From Deltaproteobacteria bacterium CG_4_8_14_3_um_filter_43_13 (GTDB lineage: Bacteria; Desulfobacterota; UBA8473), in assembly GCA_002782605.1 (NCBI GenBank), contig PFIF01000007.1, positions 1 to 7,112 of the forward strand: DNA of 7,112 nucleotides. The letters are read 5' to 3'. A model generated the notes under the pieces. It saw only the letters and a list, made by a program, of their open reading frames with translations. It did no database searches and was not told the DNA's origin. The position numbers and the translations under genes were made by a program. This document shows positions 1 to 5,635 of this stretch, piece by piece (position 1 is the first letter of the stretch; each line of letters begins with the position of its first letter).

Positions 1-689
1 TACGCCGTCCCACAAAAAAGTTTACCCTCTGCCAACTCATAACAGTGGTGCGGACTTACGACTGGACAGTAGGGGCCACTGCCGATGATCTCGTAGGGCC
101 TGGCTGTAGCGGTATGATCGGATTCGAAGAGAAGCCGGAATATATTAAAGATGGCAGTTTCCGGTCTATCGTATGGTGTAAGACCAGGGAAGATGCCAGG
201 AGATGTGAAGAACAGATGCCGAGTATCCCGACAGGCAAATATAACGCAGTGCTTATGGGACCTTTAGTCTATAACCCCTTTGACCCTGATATTGTGCTGA
301 TATACGGGAACCCTGCCCAGATGATCGTCCTCATCAACGCCCTTCAATTCGAAGACTATGAACAGTTTCAATTCTTTTGTGTCGGAGAGTCGGCATGCGC
401 CGATTCTATTGCCAGGTGCTACTTAAATAACAAACCCTCTCTTGCCATCCCCTGCTACGGGGAGAGGAGATATGGGCATGTGCAGGATGATGAACTGGTC
501 ATGGCATTGCCCGCCTCCTGGATGAAAAAGGCCGTGAGTGGTCTTGAGGAACTCTACAAAAGGGGCATCAGGTATCCCATCTCACAGTACGGGGCGCAGG
601 CCGATCCTACCCCTGGTTTTCCACCGAGTTATCATCTTCTATGGGGAGACTCTGAGGAGGATACGGGGTTTAAGAGGTTTGATAAATAA
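1..689 (+). CDS. DUF169 family protein, 5'-truncated by window edge
   Basis: This is the C-terminal ~229 residues of an uncharacterised DUF169-family protein; no biochemical role is known to me. The frame is open from base 3 upstream of the first possible internal GTG (45), and the residues before it (KKFTLCQLITVVRTYDWTVG) read as normal family sequence, so the true start lies before the window. Family-like landmarks are the CQL segment, GPGCSG, FCVGESACADSIARC, the proline-Cys turn PCYGERRYG, and the DELVMALP strand. Several cysteines recur (CQL, GPGCSG, VWCK, FFCVGES, PCYGE), which would suit a metal or cofactor site, but that is inference. No signal peptide or membrane segment is visible in the part seen. 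It ends in TAA and converges with the response-regulator gene 63 bp away; no clear terminator hairpin separates them. Family assignment is from motif recall and is fairly sure; function is unknown. Confidence 0.8.
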   Translation, partial: RRPTKKFTLCQLITVVRTYDWTVGATADDLVGPGCSGMIGFEEKPEYIKDGSFRSIVWCKTREDARRCEEQMPSIPTGKYNAVLMGPLVYNPFDPDIVLIYGNPAQMIVLINALQFEDYEQFQFFCVGESACADSIARCYLNNKPSLAIPCYGERRYGHVQDDELVMALPASWMKKAVSGLEELYKRGIRYPISQYGAQADPTPGFPPSYHLLWGDSEEDTGFKRFDK

Positions 690-752
690 GAGGAGGTTAT
701 ATATTTAGCCCTTTGAGCATCATAGCTATTAAAGTACTAAAGTATGTTAAGG

Positions 753-1265
753 TCACTCTCCCAACACTTTAAGCGCTTCTTGAAGCTTATCTTTAGTGGC
801 AATTTTTAGCTTGTCCCTAACCCTTGTTTTTAAATCCTCTGTTCCTGAATTTCCAACTGCTTCAAGCCCAAGGGCTTCTCTTACCTTTTCTATATATTCT
901 GAAGGCATTATTGGTTTCTCTATATAAGAGTGAGGACTAAGAAGGACTTTTTCTGCCTTTAATTTCATAAAATCTTCTCTGCCAAGCTCATCATGGGCAT
1001 GGGCGGTAACAACAATAAATGGAATCTTTGACCATTCCGGGTTTTTTTGGAGATATGAGAGAAGTTTCACCCCTCCCATCTTGGGCATTACAAGATCGAG
1101 AGAGATTAAATCAGGTTTGCATTCCTTAATCCTCTCCAAAGCATGTTTACCATTGTTTGCGGCCATTACATTGAATCCGGCATCCTCGAGTACGGTTTTT
1201 AAGAATAGCTGGATATCGGGTTCGTCATCTACAACAAGAATTGTCTTCTTTTTCACATCATCCAT
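753..1265 (-). CDS. Receiver-only response regulator
   Basis: A 170-aa CheY-like response regulator that should be phosphorylated by the kinase encoded just upstream. The receiver spans about residues 7-130. The acidic pocket is D13-D14, the phospho-acceptor is D57 in LDLVMPKMGG, the switch threonine is T87 in VVTAH, and the conserved lysine is K117 in the IEKP turn, so all catalytic positions are intact. The last ~35 residues (EDLKTRVRDKLKIATKDKLQEALKVLGE) form a charged amphipathic helix with no recognisable DNA-binding, AAA+ or enzymatic output domain. It therefore acts by protein contact, by phosphorelay, or as a phosphate sink. The ATG at 1263-1265 is preceded by GGAGGG with good spacing and lies 15 bp after the kinase stop codon, so the two are almost certainly co-transcribed and translationally close. 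The exact target is unknown. Confidence 0.93.
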   Translation of the reverse strand: MDDVKKKTILVVDDEPDIQLFLKTVLEDAGFNVMAANNGKHALERIKECKPDLISLDLVMPKMGGVKLLSYLQKNPEWSKIPFIVVTAHAHDELGREDFMKLKAEKVLLSPHSYIEKPIMPSEYIEKVREALGLEAVGNSGTEDLKTRVRDKLKIATKDKLQEALKVLGE

Positions 1266-1280
1266 TTGATCCCTCCGAAA

Positions 1281-3542
1281 TTATAAAGGATTATTTTTCT
1301 CCTCGGAAGAAAGAGGCAAACGGTTTCTCAGAAATTCTATTCTGAAAACCGATCCTTTCCCCAATGTGGATTCAAAAGATACTTTCCCTCCATGCTCATG
1401 GACTATTTTTCTTGTGGTAAGGAGACCCAGACCTGTCCCCTGTCCAGACCCCTTGGTCGTAAAAAAACTGGTAAAGACTTTTTTCTTCACCTCATAATCC
1501 ATGCCGAATCCATTGTCCTTTACTTCATAACAGATATTACCATCTTTTTCAAACAAAGAAAATTCTATTGTAGGATTTTTATTATCACTTACAAGGCAGG
1601 CATCAATGGCATTAGAGATCAGGTTGGCTATACACGTATGAATAGCTTTAGCATCCATGGCCGCCTTATCGATACCCTCTTCCAGTTTTGTTATGAATCT
1701 TATCCCGGATTGTGCTATGGTATCTTTGTAAAGGTCTACAATATCAGTTGCTATAATGTATGGATCTGTTAATTCTGCCTTTAGGGTGGTTCCCCTGGCA
1801 AAATTCAGGAATTCTTTTACAAAAGAGGAAATCTTTTCAATATTATTCTGGAGCATATCCCATCCTTGTTTTACCAATTCATTGTTACCCCTATTCATGC
1901 CGGAGTTAACAACGTACATCCCGCCTTCTAACCCCATGAGAACATTCTTTATCCCGTGAGCAAGACCGGCTACCGTTTGACCAACGGCAGCCAGGCGTTC
2001 GGCTTCAATTATTTCACTTTCCAATTGTTTAATTTTACTGATATCCTGAAAAAACATAACTTTCCCAATATACTCATTGTCCTTTTTTAACCTAACACCT
2101 GAGAAAGCTATGGGAACTTTATTTCCCTTATAATCAGTCAGTTCGCCTTCTCTAAAACTTACGGTGTCATCGCCTTCTTCGATTGCACTCAAAAAATTTC
2201 TTGGATACAGTTTCTCTCCTGGGATTTTGTTGACAACTTTATTCGTTGGATAATTGAGCATCTTTTTTGCCGAGGGGTTATATATATTTATTATTCCATC
2301 TTTGTTATCAGCAATAATCCCGGTCAGTGTACTTTGAATCATAATTTGATGAAATTCCCTGGCTTCTTTTAAATGTCTTTCCAACAGAAAAGTCTGTGTT
2401 ACATCAATGGCCATCTCGATCACATACTTTACCTGTCCATCCTCTTTTGAATATGGGGTTGCGGTTACCATATAGACAACTTTACCCCCTTTTTTGTCAT
2501 AACCCTCCTGCAGAGAGTTGTGGGTTTTCCCATCTCGGAAAACCGCCATAGCCGGACATTCTTCACAAATATCCTTCTGTTTCTTGTAAGATTCAAAACA
2601 ATGTGTTCCCGGATCTTTTCCAAAGGTCTTTTGAAACTGCCTGTTGCTTTTTACTACCTTAAAATTTCTATCAATGACAGTTATATAACATGGGACATTG
2701 TCAAAGATTGTCATGTATTCATTTTGGACCCGAACCTTTTCTGTAATGTCTGTTGACATCTCAATTATGTGAGTGATATTCCCTTCCAAATCCCGATAAG
2801 GAGATGTATGAACCAGATAATGGTTAAGGTTGCCTTTTATATCCTGCCCTTGCTCCCGGGAAACCCTGGTTACACCGTCCATAAATGTTTCACTTGCAAC
2901 ACAGTGGCGGCATCTTCTTTTCCTGCCCTTATATACCTCAAAACACTTCTTGCCATTACATGCTCCAAATGTATCTTCAAATCTCTTGTTAGCGTCCACT
3001 ATTCTATACTTTCTGTCAATGATAGCAATACTGGTGGGAACCTGATCGAATAAATCGAAGCTCCTCCATTTTTCGGATTTGCCTTCCTTTATTTCATCCC
3101 CCCCATAGAATAATGATTGCCCTTCATTCAGCCCATCCTGATCCCTTCTTATTGCCCTGTCATATAATTGTTTAATGGGCTGGAAGACCTGACACTCCCG
3201 GCAGAATTCCATTTTTTCACTCCAATCACTATAGGCTCTCCCCTTGCAAATCGTCCCATTTATAAACCAGCACAGATGCCCTGAATCGAGTTCCCATGCG
3301 GGGCAATGCTCTTTCTTGTCTTGAGGGCATCTCTCCAATTCCCAGCATGGTTTTAACGACTGTTCTTTTGTGCTTCTCATAACGAGTACATACAGAACCT
3401 GTCGCTCTGTTTCGTTAGGAATTTTTCGCCATCCCTGTTCAAAACTCTGGATCGACCGCAGGGATGTCCCTAAAAGCTCAGCCATCTCTTTTTGCGTCTT
3501 CTTCAAATTCAAGCGTATGGATAAAAATTCTTTACTGTCCAT
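1281..3542 (-). CDS. Cytoplasmic HTH/two-CW/PAS sensor histidine kinase
   Basis: A 753-aa hybrid sensor kinase. In order: XRE-like helix-turn-helix (about 10-45, KKTQKEMAELLGTSLRSIQS); a two-CW type Cys/Trp segment (C66-W67, C72, C80, C91-W92, C99, C114, C117); PAS1 (about 165-268) and PAS2 (about 278-384), each with an identical C-x10-C-x2-C motif (C200/C211/C214 and C315/C326/C329); PAS3 (about 398-503); a linker helix; HisKA with phospho-acceptor H529 in LAHGIKN; and HATPase with N-box N644, DNGFG at 676-680, FFTTKG at 693-698 and GTGLGL at 702-707. No membrane segment or signal peptide is seen, so it senses a cytoplasmic signal. The cysteines suggest redox, metal or Fe-S sensing (inference). 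M1 is the first possible start: an in-frame TAG lies two codons upstream. No clear Shine-Dalgarno precedes it. It is followed after 15 bp by its likely partner regulator. Confidence 0.93.
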   Translation of the reverse strand: MDSKEFLSIRLNLKKTQKEMAELLGTSLRSIQSFEQGWRKIPNETERQVLYVLVMRSTKEQSLKPCWELERCPQDKKEHCPAWELDSGHLCWFINGTICKGRAYSDWSEKMEFCRECQVFQPIKQLYDRAIRRDQDGLNEGQSLFYGGDEIKEGKSEKWRSFDLFDQVPTSIAIIDRKYRIVDANKRFEDTFGACNGKKCFEVYKGRKRRCRHCVASETFMDGVTRVSREQGQDIKGNLNHYLVHTSPYRDLEGNITHIIEMSTDITEKVRVQNEYMTIFDNVPCYITVIDRNFKVVKSNRQFQKTFGKDPGTHCFESYKKQKDICEECPAMAVFRDGKTHNSLQEGYDKKGGKVVYMVTATPYSKEDGQVKYVIEMAIDVTQTFLLERHLKEAREFHQIMIQSTLTGIIADNKDGIINIYNPSAKKMLNYPTNKVVNKIPGEKLYPRNFLSAIEEGDDTVSFREGELTDYKGNKVPIAFSGVRLKKDNEYIGKVMFFQDISKIKQLESEIIEAERLAAVGQTVAGLAHGIKNVLMGLEGGMYVVNSGMNRGNNELVKQGWDMLQNNIEKISSFVKEFLNFARGTTLKAELTDPYIIATDIVDLYKDTIAQSGIRFITKLEEGIDKAAMDAKAIHTCIANLISNAIDACLVSDNKNPTIEFSLFEKDGNICYEVKDNGFGMDYEVKKKVFTSFFTTKGSGQGTGLGLLTTRKIVHEHGGKVSFESTLGKGSVFRIEFLRNRLPLSSEEKNNPL

Positions 3543-3580
3543 AATCTATAAGGTAAATTGCAGATATACCTTCTCCCTTC

Positions 3581-3750
3581 CTAACTGCCCAGGTGGATAG
3601 GCTGTAGGCAGTTAGACTGTAGGAGGAAATAGGAAATTGCATTTGAGTTGGATGTTCCGAATGCGACTCGAAAATGGTGGAGACCGAGAAGGTTCTGAGC
3701 GCCTTGATTCGGTCAATGCGTGACTAACAGCCTTCAGCCTAAACAACCTG
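3581..3750. repeat. MITE-like element with imperfect terminal inverted repeats
   Basis: A ~170-bp non-coding element upstream of the kinase gene. Its left end (3590-3615) and the reverse complement of its right end (3724-3750) align over 26-27 bp with about 22 matches and one 1-base gap; shared blocks are CAGGT, TAGGCTG, AGGC and GTTAG. The left end itself folds: CTAACTGCC (3581-3589) pairs perfectly with GGCAGTTAG (3607-3615). Inside, GACCGA (3682-3687) and AAGG (3689-3692) pair with CCTT (3702-3705) and TCGGTC (3709-3714), forming a second hairpin. No ORF is present. It resembles the non-autonomous or REP-like repeats common in this group; copy number elsewhere cannot be judged here. Confidence 0.6.
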
Positions 3751-3778
3751 AGTAGTTACTATACGACAAATATTTAAA

Positions 3779-3793
3779 TATCACATTGTGATA
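3779..3793. promoter_or_regulatory. Upstream palindromic operator 1, TATCAC-ATT-GTGATA
   Basis: Perfect inverted repeat TATCACATTGTGATA with 6-bp arms around 3 bases; one further matched pair extends it to 17 bp (3778-3794). Its centre (3786) is exactly 50 bp upstream of the first base of promoter 1's TTGACA. The same arms and spacer length recur at 4013-4027. It is very likely a protein-binding site; the protein is unknown. Confidence 0.65.
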
Positions 3794-3835
3794 TATTTAT
3801 CAAGATTTATTTTTATAAATACTGAATAATTAATA

Positions 3836-3864
3836 TTGACAACTCTCTGCATAAATGCTATTTA
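3836..3864 (+). promoter_or_regulatory. Sigma-70-type promoter P1 (distal, toward tmcD)
   Basis: A consensus -35 TTGACA (3836-3841), a 17-bp spacer and -10 TATTTA (3859-3864), with an extended -10 TGC directly before it (3856-3858). Predicted transcription start is about 3871, some 300 bp before tmcD. No gene lies between, so it would serve as a distal promoter for tmcD with a long leader, or make a short RNA. The match is strong for a sequence seen by eye in AT-rich DNA, but it is not tested. Confidence 0.6.
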
Positions 3865-3865
3865 G

Positions 3866-3883
3866 TGAACAAATATTCATTAA
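3866..3883. promoter_or_regulatory. Degenerate FadR-like operator just after P1 -10
   Basis: TGAACAAATATTCATTAA matches the consensus TGAATGAMTANTCATTCA (as I recall it for the TetR-family fatty-acid regulator FadR of Bacillus) at 15 of 18 positions, including the central ATAT. It overlaps the predicted start of P1. It is weaker than the site at 4110-4127, and its AT-rich setting makes chance resemblance possible. Confidence 0.35.
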
Positions 3884-3898
3884 CTTTATTCCATAAAA

Positions 3899-3925
3899 AT
3901 ATTATTATATTTTCCGTAATAATAT
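3899..3925. repeat. AT-rich inverted repeat between the two promoters
   Basis: ATATTATTA (3899-3907) and TAATAATAT (3917-3925) are perfect 9-bp inverted arms around a 9-base loop. A smaller hairpin, GTAGC-GGCAA-GCTAC (3928-3942), follows at once. Both would lie in the leader of a P1 transcript. Neither has a terminator T-run; the role is unknown. Confidence 0.45.
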
Positions 3926-4012
3926 GCGTAGCGGCAAGCTACAATAGACTGTAACTGCTGGATTTCATTATTTAAAAAGTATCGTTTGGATTGGAACGTA
4001 ATATATCTGACA

Positions 4013-4027
4013 TATCACACAGTGATA
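4013..4027. promoter_or_regulatory. Upstream palindromic operator 2, TATCAC-ACA-GTGATA
   Basis: Perfect inverted repeat TATCACACAGTGATA with the same 6-bp arms and 3-base spacer as at 3779-3793; only the spacer differs. Its centre (4020) is again exactly 50 bp upstream of TTGACA, here of P2, placing it near -85 from the predicted start. The position suits an upstream activator, or a looping repressor working with operator 1. Confidence 0.65.
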
Positions 4028-4069
4028 CATATATGTGAAAATTAATTTGATAAGATATTACGAAAATTC

Positions 4070-4098
4070 TTGACAACATCCAATACACATGCTAGGTT
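4070..4098 (+). promoter_or_regulatory. Sigma-70-type promoter P2 (proximal, tmcD)
   Basis: -35 TTGACA (4070-4075), a 17-bp spacer and -10 TAGGTT (4093-4098), preceded by an extended -10 TGC (4090-4092). The -10 hexamer is poor, which the TGC extension and perfect -35 could offset. Predicted start is about 4105, leaving a leader of about 69 bases before the tmcD ATG. P1 has the same -35, spacer length and TGC. Confidence 0.6.
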
Positions 4099-4107
4099 TT
4101 CGTCAAC

Positions 4108-4129
4108 TTTGAATGAATACTCATTCAAA
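4108..4129. promoter_or_regulatory. FadR-like (TetR-family) operator at tmcD promoter
   Basis: TTTGAATGA and TCATTCAAA form perfect 9-bp inverted arms around ATAC. The 18-bp core TGAATGAATACTCATTCA (4110-4127) fits every position of TGAATGAMTANTCATTCA, the consensus I recall for Bacillus FadR, an acyl-CoA-responsive TetR-family repressor of beta-oxidation genes. It covers about +4 to +25 from P2, a classic repression position. Other TetR-family proteins use similar sites, so the exact regulator is uncertain. Confidence 0.7.
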
Positions 4130-4152
4130 ATCCTTTTTTATATACAGTCAGA

Positions 4153-4167
4153 GGGAGGTTTAGGGGG
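4153..4167 (+). promoter_or_regulatory. Double Shine-Dalgarno of tmcD
   Basis: Two purine-rich blocks precede the ATG at 4174: GGGAGG (4153-4158), 15 bases away, and AGGGGG (4162-4167), 6 bases away. The nearer one has the usual spacing and supports this start; the farther one is the better anti-SD match but too distant. Confidence 0.55.
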
Positions 4168-4173
4168 CAATCA

Positions 4174-5433
4174 ATGACTGAACTAGAGAGTTGGGACTGG
4201 GAAACTAAAGAAAGGTTGGTTACAGACATAAACGGATGGAGAAGCAAATTCCCGGTCGTCTATGAATGTGTTGTCAGTAATGATGGCGAGAAAATTTCGG
4301 CACCTGTCAGGACAGAGGATGACAGATTTACAGCCTGTGTGAATGGTAAAACCTGGGAGAACACCTTTGAGAAATTGTGGTCGCTGAGATTCGGTCCTGA
4401 CGACAGGCTGACAGGCTTGGTGAGAAAAGACGATGAATGGACGGTAGCTGTAGATGATGAAAAATGGGAAGAAAGCTTCGAATATGCCTGGAATATCCAA
4501 TTTACTCCCGATGGGAAAAGCATTGCAGTAAACGTAAAAGGCGAGAATGGGTATGGAATAGCCTTAAACAACAGAACATGGGAGAATGGATTTGTTGAGG
4601 CGAGGGATTTTACCATAAGTCCCGATGGGAAGCTCACTGCCGCCGGTGTACAGACCAAACGTCTCGGAGAGGGGGATATCTTTGGATTTGCCGAAGGCAT
4701 ATGGACAGTGGCAGTGAATGGTAAGCCCTGGGAGAAGAATTTCTTGAATGTATGGGGTATTGCCTTCAACTCTGATAGCAACAAGGTAGCGGCGGAAGTC
4801 AGGGTTGGTGAATATGAATATGCTATTGCAGTAAATGGGACCCCATGGAACAAGACATTCAAGTGCGTCTGGGGGCCGATCTTTTACCCACAGGGGGATG
4901 ATGTTCTGGCGCCTGTTCAGATCGATGAGGGTTGGACCCTGGCAAAGAATGGCGAATTGATATGGGATAGGAAGTTCGTCCAGACCTGGCACCAGAAATT
5001 CAGCCCGGATGGGCAGAGAATCGCTGCTGTGGTGGCGCCTAAGTTTGGCAAATGGACGATTGCAATAGACGGTTCTTCCTGGAATAGGACGTTTAGGGAT
5101 GCGGTCTTACCGCCTGTTTTCAGCCCCGATAGCAAAAGAGTGGCGGCCATCGCTAAGGAGAACAACCGCTGGACAGTTGCGATAGACGGAGCCCCATGGG
5201 GAGAGGGTTTTGATATGATATGGGACCCTGTTTTCAGCCCGAGCAGTGATAGAGTTGCTGCCAAGGCTGAAAAAGAGGGCAAGTTCTACATTATCCTGGA
5301 TGGTAAAATAGGAAAACAGGCATTCGAAAACGTCTGGAACCCTGTCTTCAGCCCTGATGGAACGAAACTTCTGGTAAGAAGTATAGAGGATGGAAAATAT
5401 TACCGTCGGGTAGTACTAGTGGAAGAGATATAA
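4174..5433 (+). CDS. tmcD: TmcD-like Trp-rich beta-propeller subunit
   Basis: A 419-aa soluble protein built almost wholly of propeller repeats. About nine units start at F52, W89, Y127, W177, Y216, W254, W294, W333 and F371, mostly 37-40 residues apart (50 where an insertion occurs near 160-175). The unit reads roughly W-T-V-A-[VI]-[ND]-G-x2-W-x3-F-x3-W-x3-F-S-P-D-x3-[VI]-A-A, a PD40/WD40-like blade. About 23 tryptophans make it strikingly Trp-rich, as is TmcD of the Desulfovibrio Tmc complex. There is no signal peptide, heme-binding CxxCH or membrane helix, so it is cytoplasmic and probably docks with TmcB/TmcC. Known role: subunit of the Tmc transmembrane electron-transfer complex; its own activity is unknown. 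The downstream tmcC- and tmcB-like genes support the name. It is transcribed from the P1/P2 region and separated from tmcC by 398 bp of repeats. Confidence 0.75.
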   Translation: MTELESWDWETKERLVTDINGWRSKFPVVYECVVSNDGEKISAPVRTEDDRFTACVNGKTWENTFEKLWSLRFGPDDRLTGLVRKDDEWTVAVDDEKWEESFEYAWNIQFTPDGKSIAVNVKGENGYGIALNNRTWENGFVEARDFTISPDGKLTAAGVQTKRLGEGDIFGFAEGIWTVAVNGKPWEKNFLNVWGIAFNSDSNKVAAEVRVGEYEYAIAVNGTPWNKTFKCVWGPIFYPQGDDVLAPVQIDEGWTLAKNGELIWDRKFVQTWHQKFSPDGQRIAAVVAPKFGKWTIAIDGSSWNRTFRDAVLPPVFSPDSKRVAAIAKENNRWTVAIDGAPWGEGFDMIWDPVFSPSSDRVAAKAEKEGKFYIILDGKIGKQAFENVWNPVFSPDGTKLLVRSIEDGKYYRRVVLVEEI

Positions 5434-5470
5434 AAATGGTTCTTTCTCACATTGAGTGGGTAATATAAAC

Positions 5471-5579
5471 TTTCCCCTCCCCCTTGATGGGGGAGGGCGA
5501 GGGTGGGGGTAATAAGTGACCGTATTTCCAGATGTTATTTCCCCCTCCCCTTAATCCCCTCCCGCTGGGGGAGGGGAAA
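5471..5579. repeat. Inverted pair of G/C-tract repeats with G4 potential
   Basis: Two copies of a C-rich/G-rich repeat in opposite orientation. TTTCCCCTCCCCC at 5471-5483 recurs as its exact reverse complement at 5567-5579. Copy A forms a perfect 9-bp stem (5475-5483 with 5489-5497, loop TTGAT) and has four G-runs on the plus strand (5489-5509; loops of 1, 3 and 1). Copy B has four C-runs (5541-5563), a G-quadruplex motif on the minus strand, and a stem CCCCTCCC (5556-5563) with GGGAGGGG (5569-5576) followed by AAAATTTACTTTTT, weakly terminator-like. This repeat type is, from memory, frequent in Desulfobacterota intergenic DNA. Confidence 0.75.
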
Positions 5580-5589
5580 ATTTACTTTT

Positions 5590-5611
5590 TACGAAGTCGT
5601 CAATCTTCGTA
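5590..5611. repeat. Short hairpin TACGAAG/CTTCGTA
   Basis: Perfect 7-bp arms TACGAAG (5590-5596) and CTTCGTA (5605-5611) around an 8-base loop. It lies between the G/C-tract pair and the MITE-like element; no T-run follows, so it is not a standard terminator. Confidence 0.45.
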
Positions 5612-5635
5612 GAATCTTGTAAAGTCCCGTGCTAG

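Noticed and set aside
690..697. Shine-Dalgarno-like GAGGAGGT right after the DUF169 stop
   Set aside because: No start codon lies at a usable distance; the first possible TTG is about 17 bases away and gives only about 20 codons running into the convergent gene.
1081..3053. Plus-strand open frames opposite the kinase and response regulator
   Set aside because: They are antisense to intact, motif-rich signalling genes and show no recognisable domain or start signal.
3924..3947. ATG followed by six codons and TAG in the P1 leader
   Set aside because: Too short, no ribosome-binding site, and it overlaps two hairpins; a leader peptide cannot be supported.
4183..5282. Several long open frames on the minus strand opposite tmcD
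   Set aside because: They lie inside a repeat-rich, clearly coding plus-strand gene; their translations are low-complexity Ser/Pro/Phe mirrors of the propeller repeats with no family motif and no ribosome-binding site.
5556..5594. Intrinsic terminator after tmcD
   Set aside because: The GC stem is followed by AAAATTTACTTTTT, not an immediate T-run, and it belongs to a dispersed repeat; terminator activity is only a weak possibility, so no terminator is listed.
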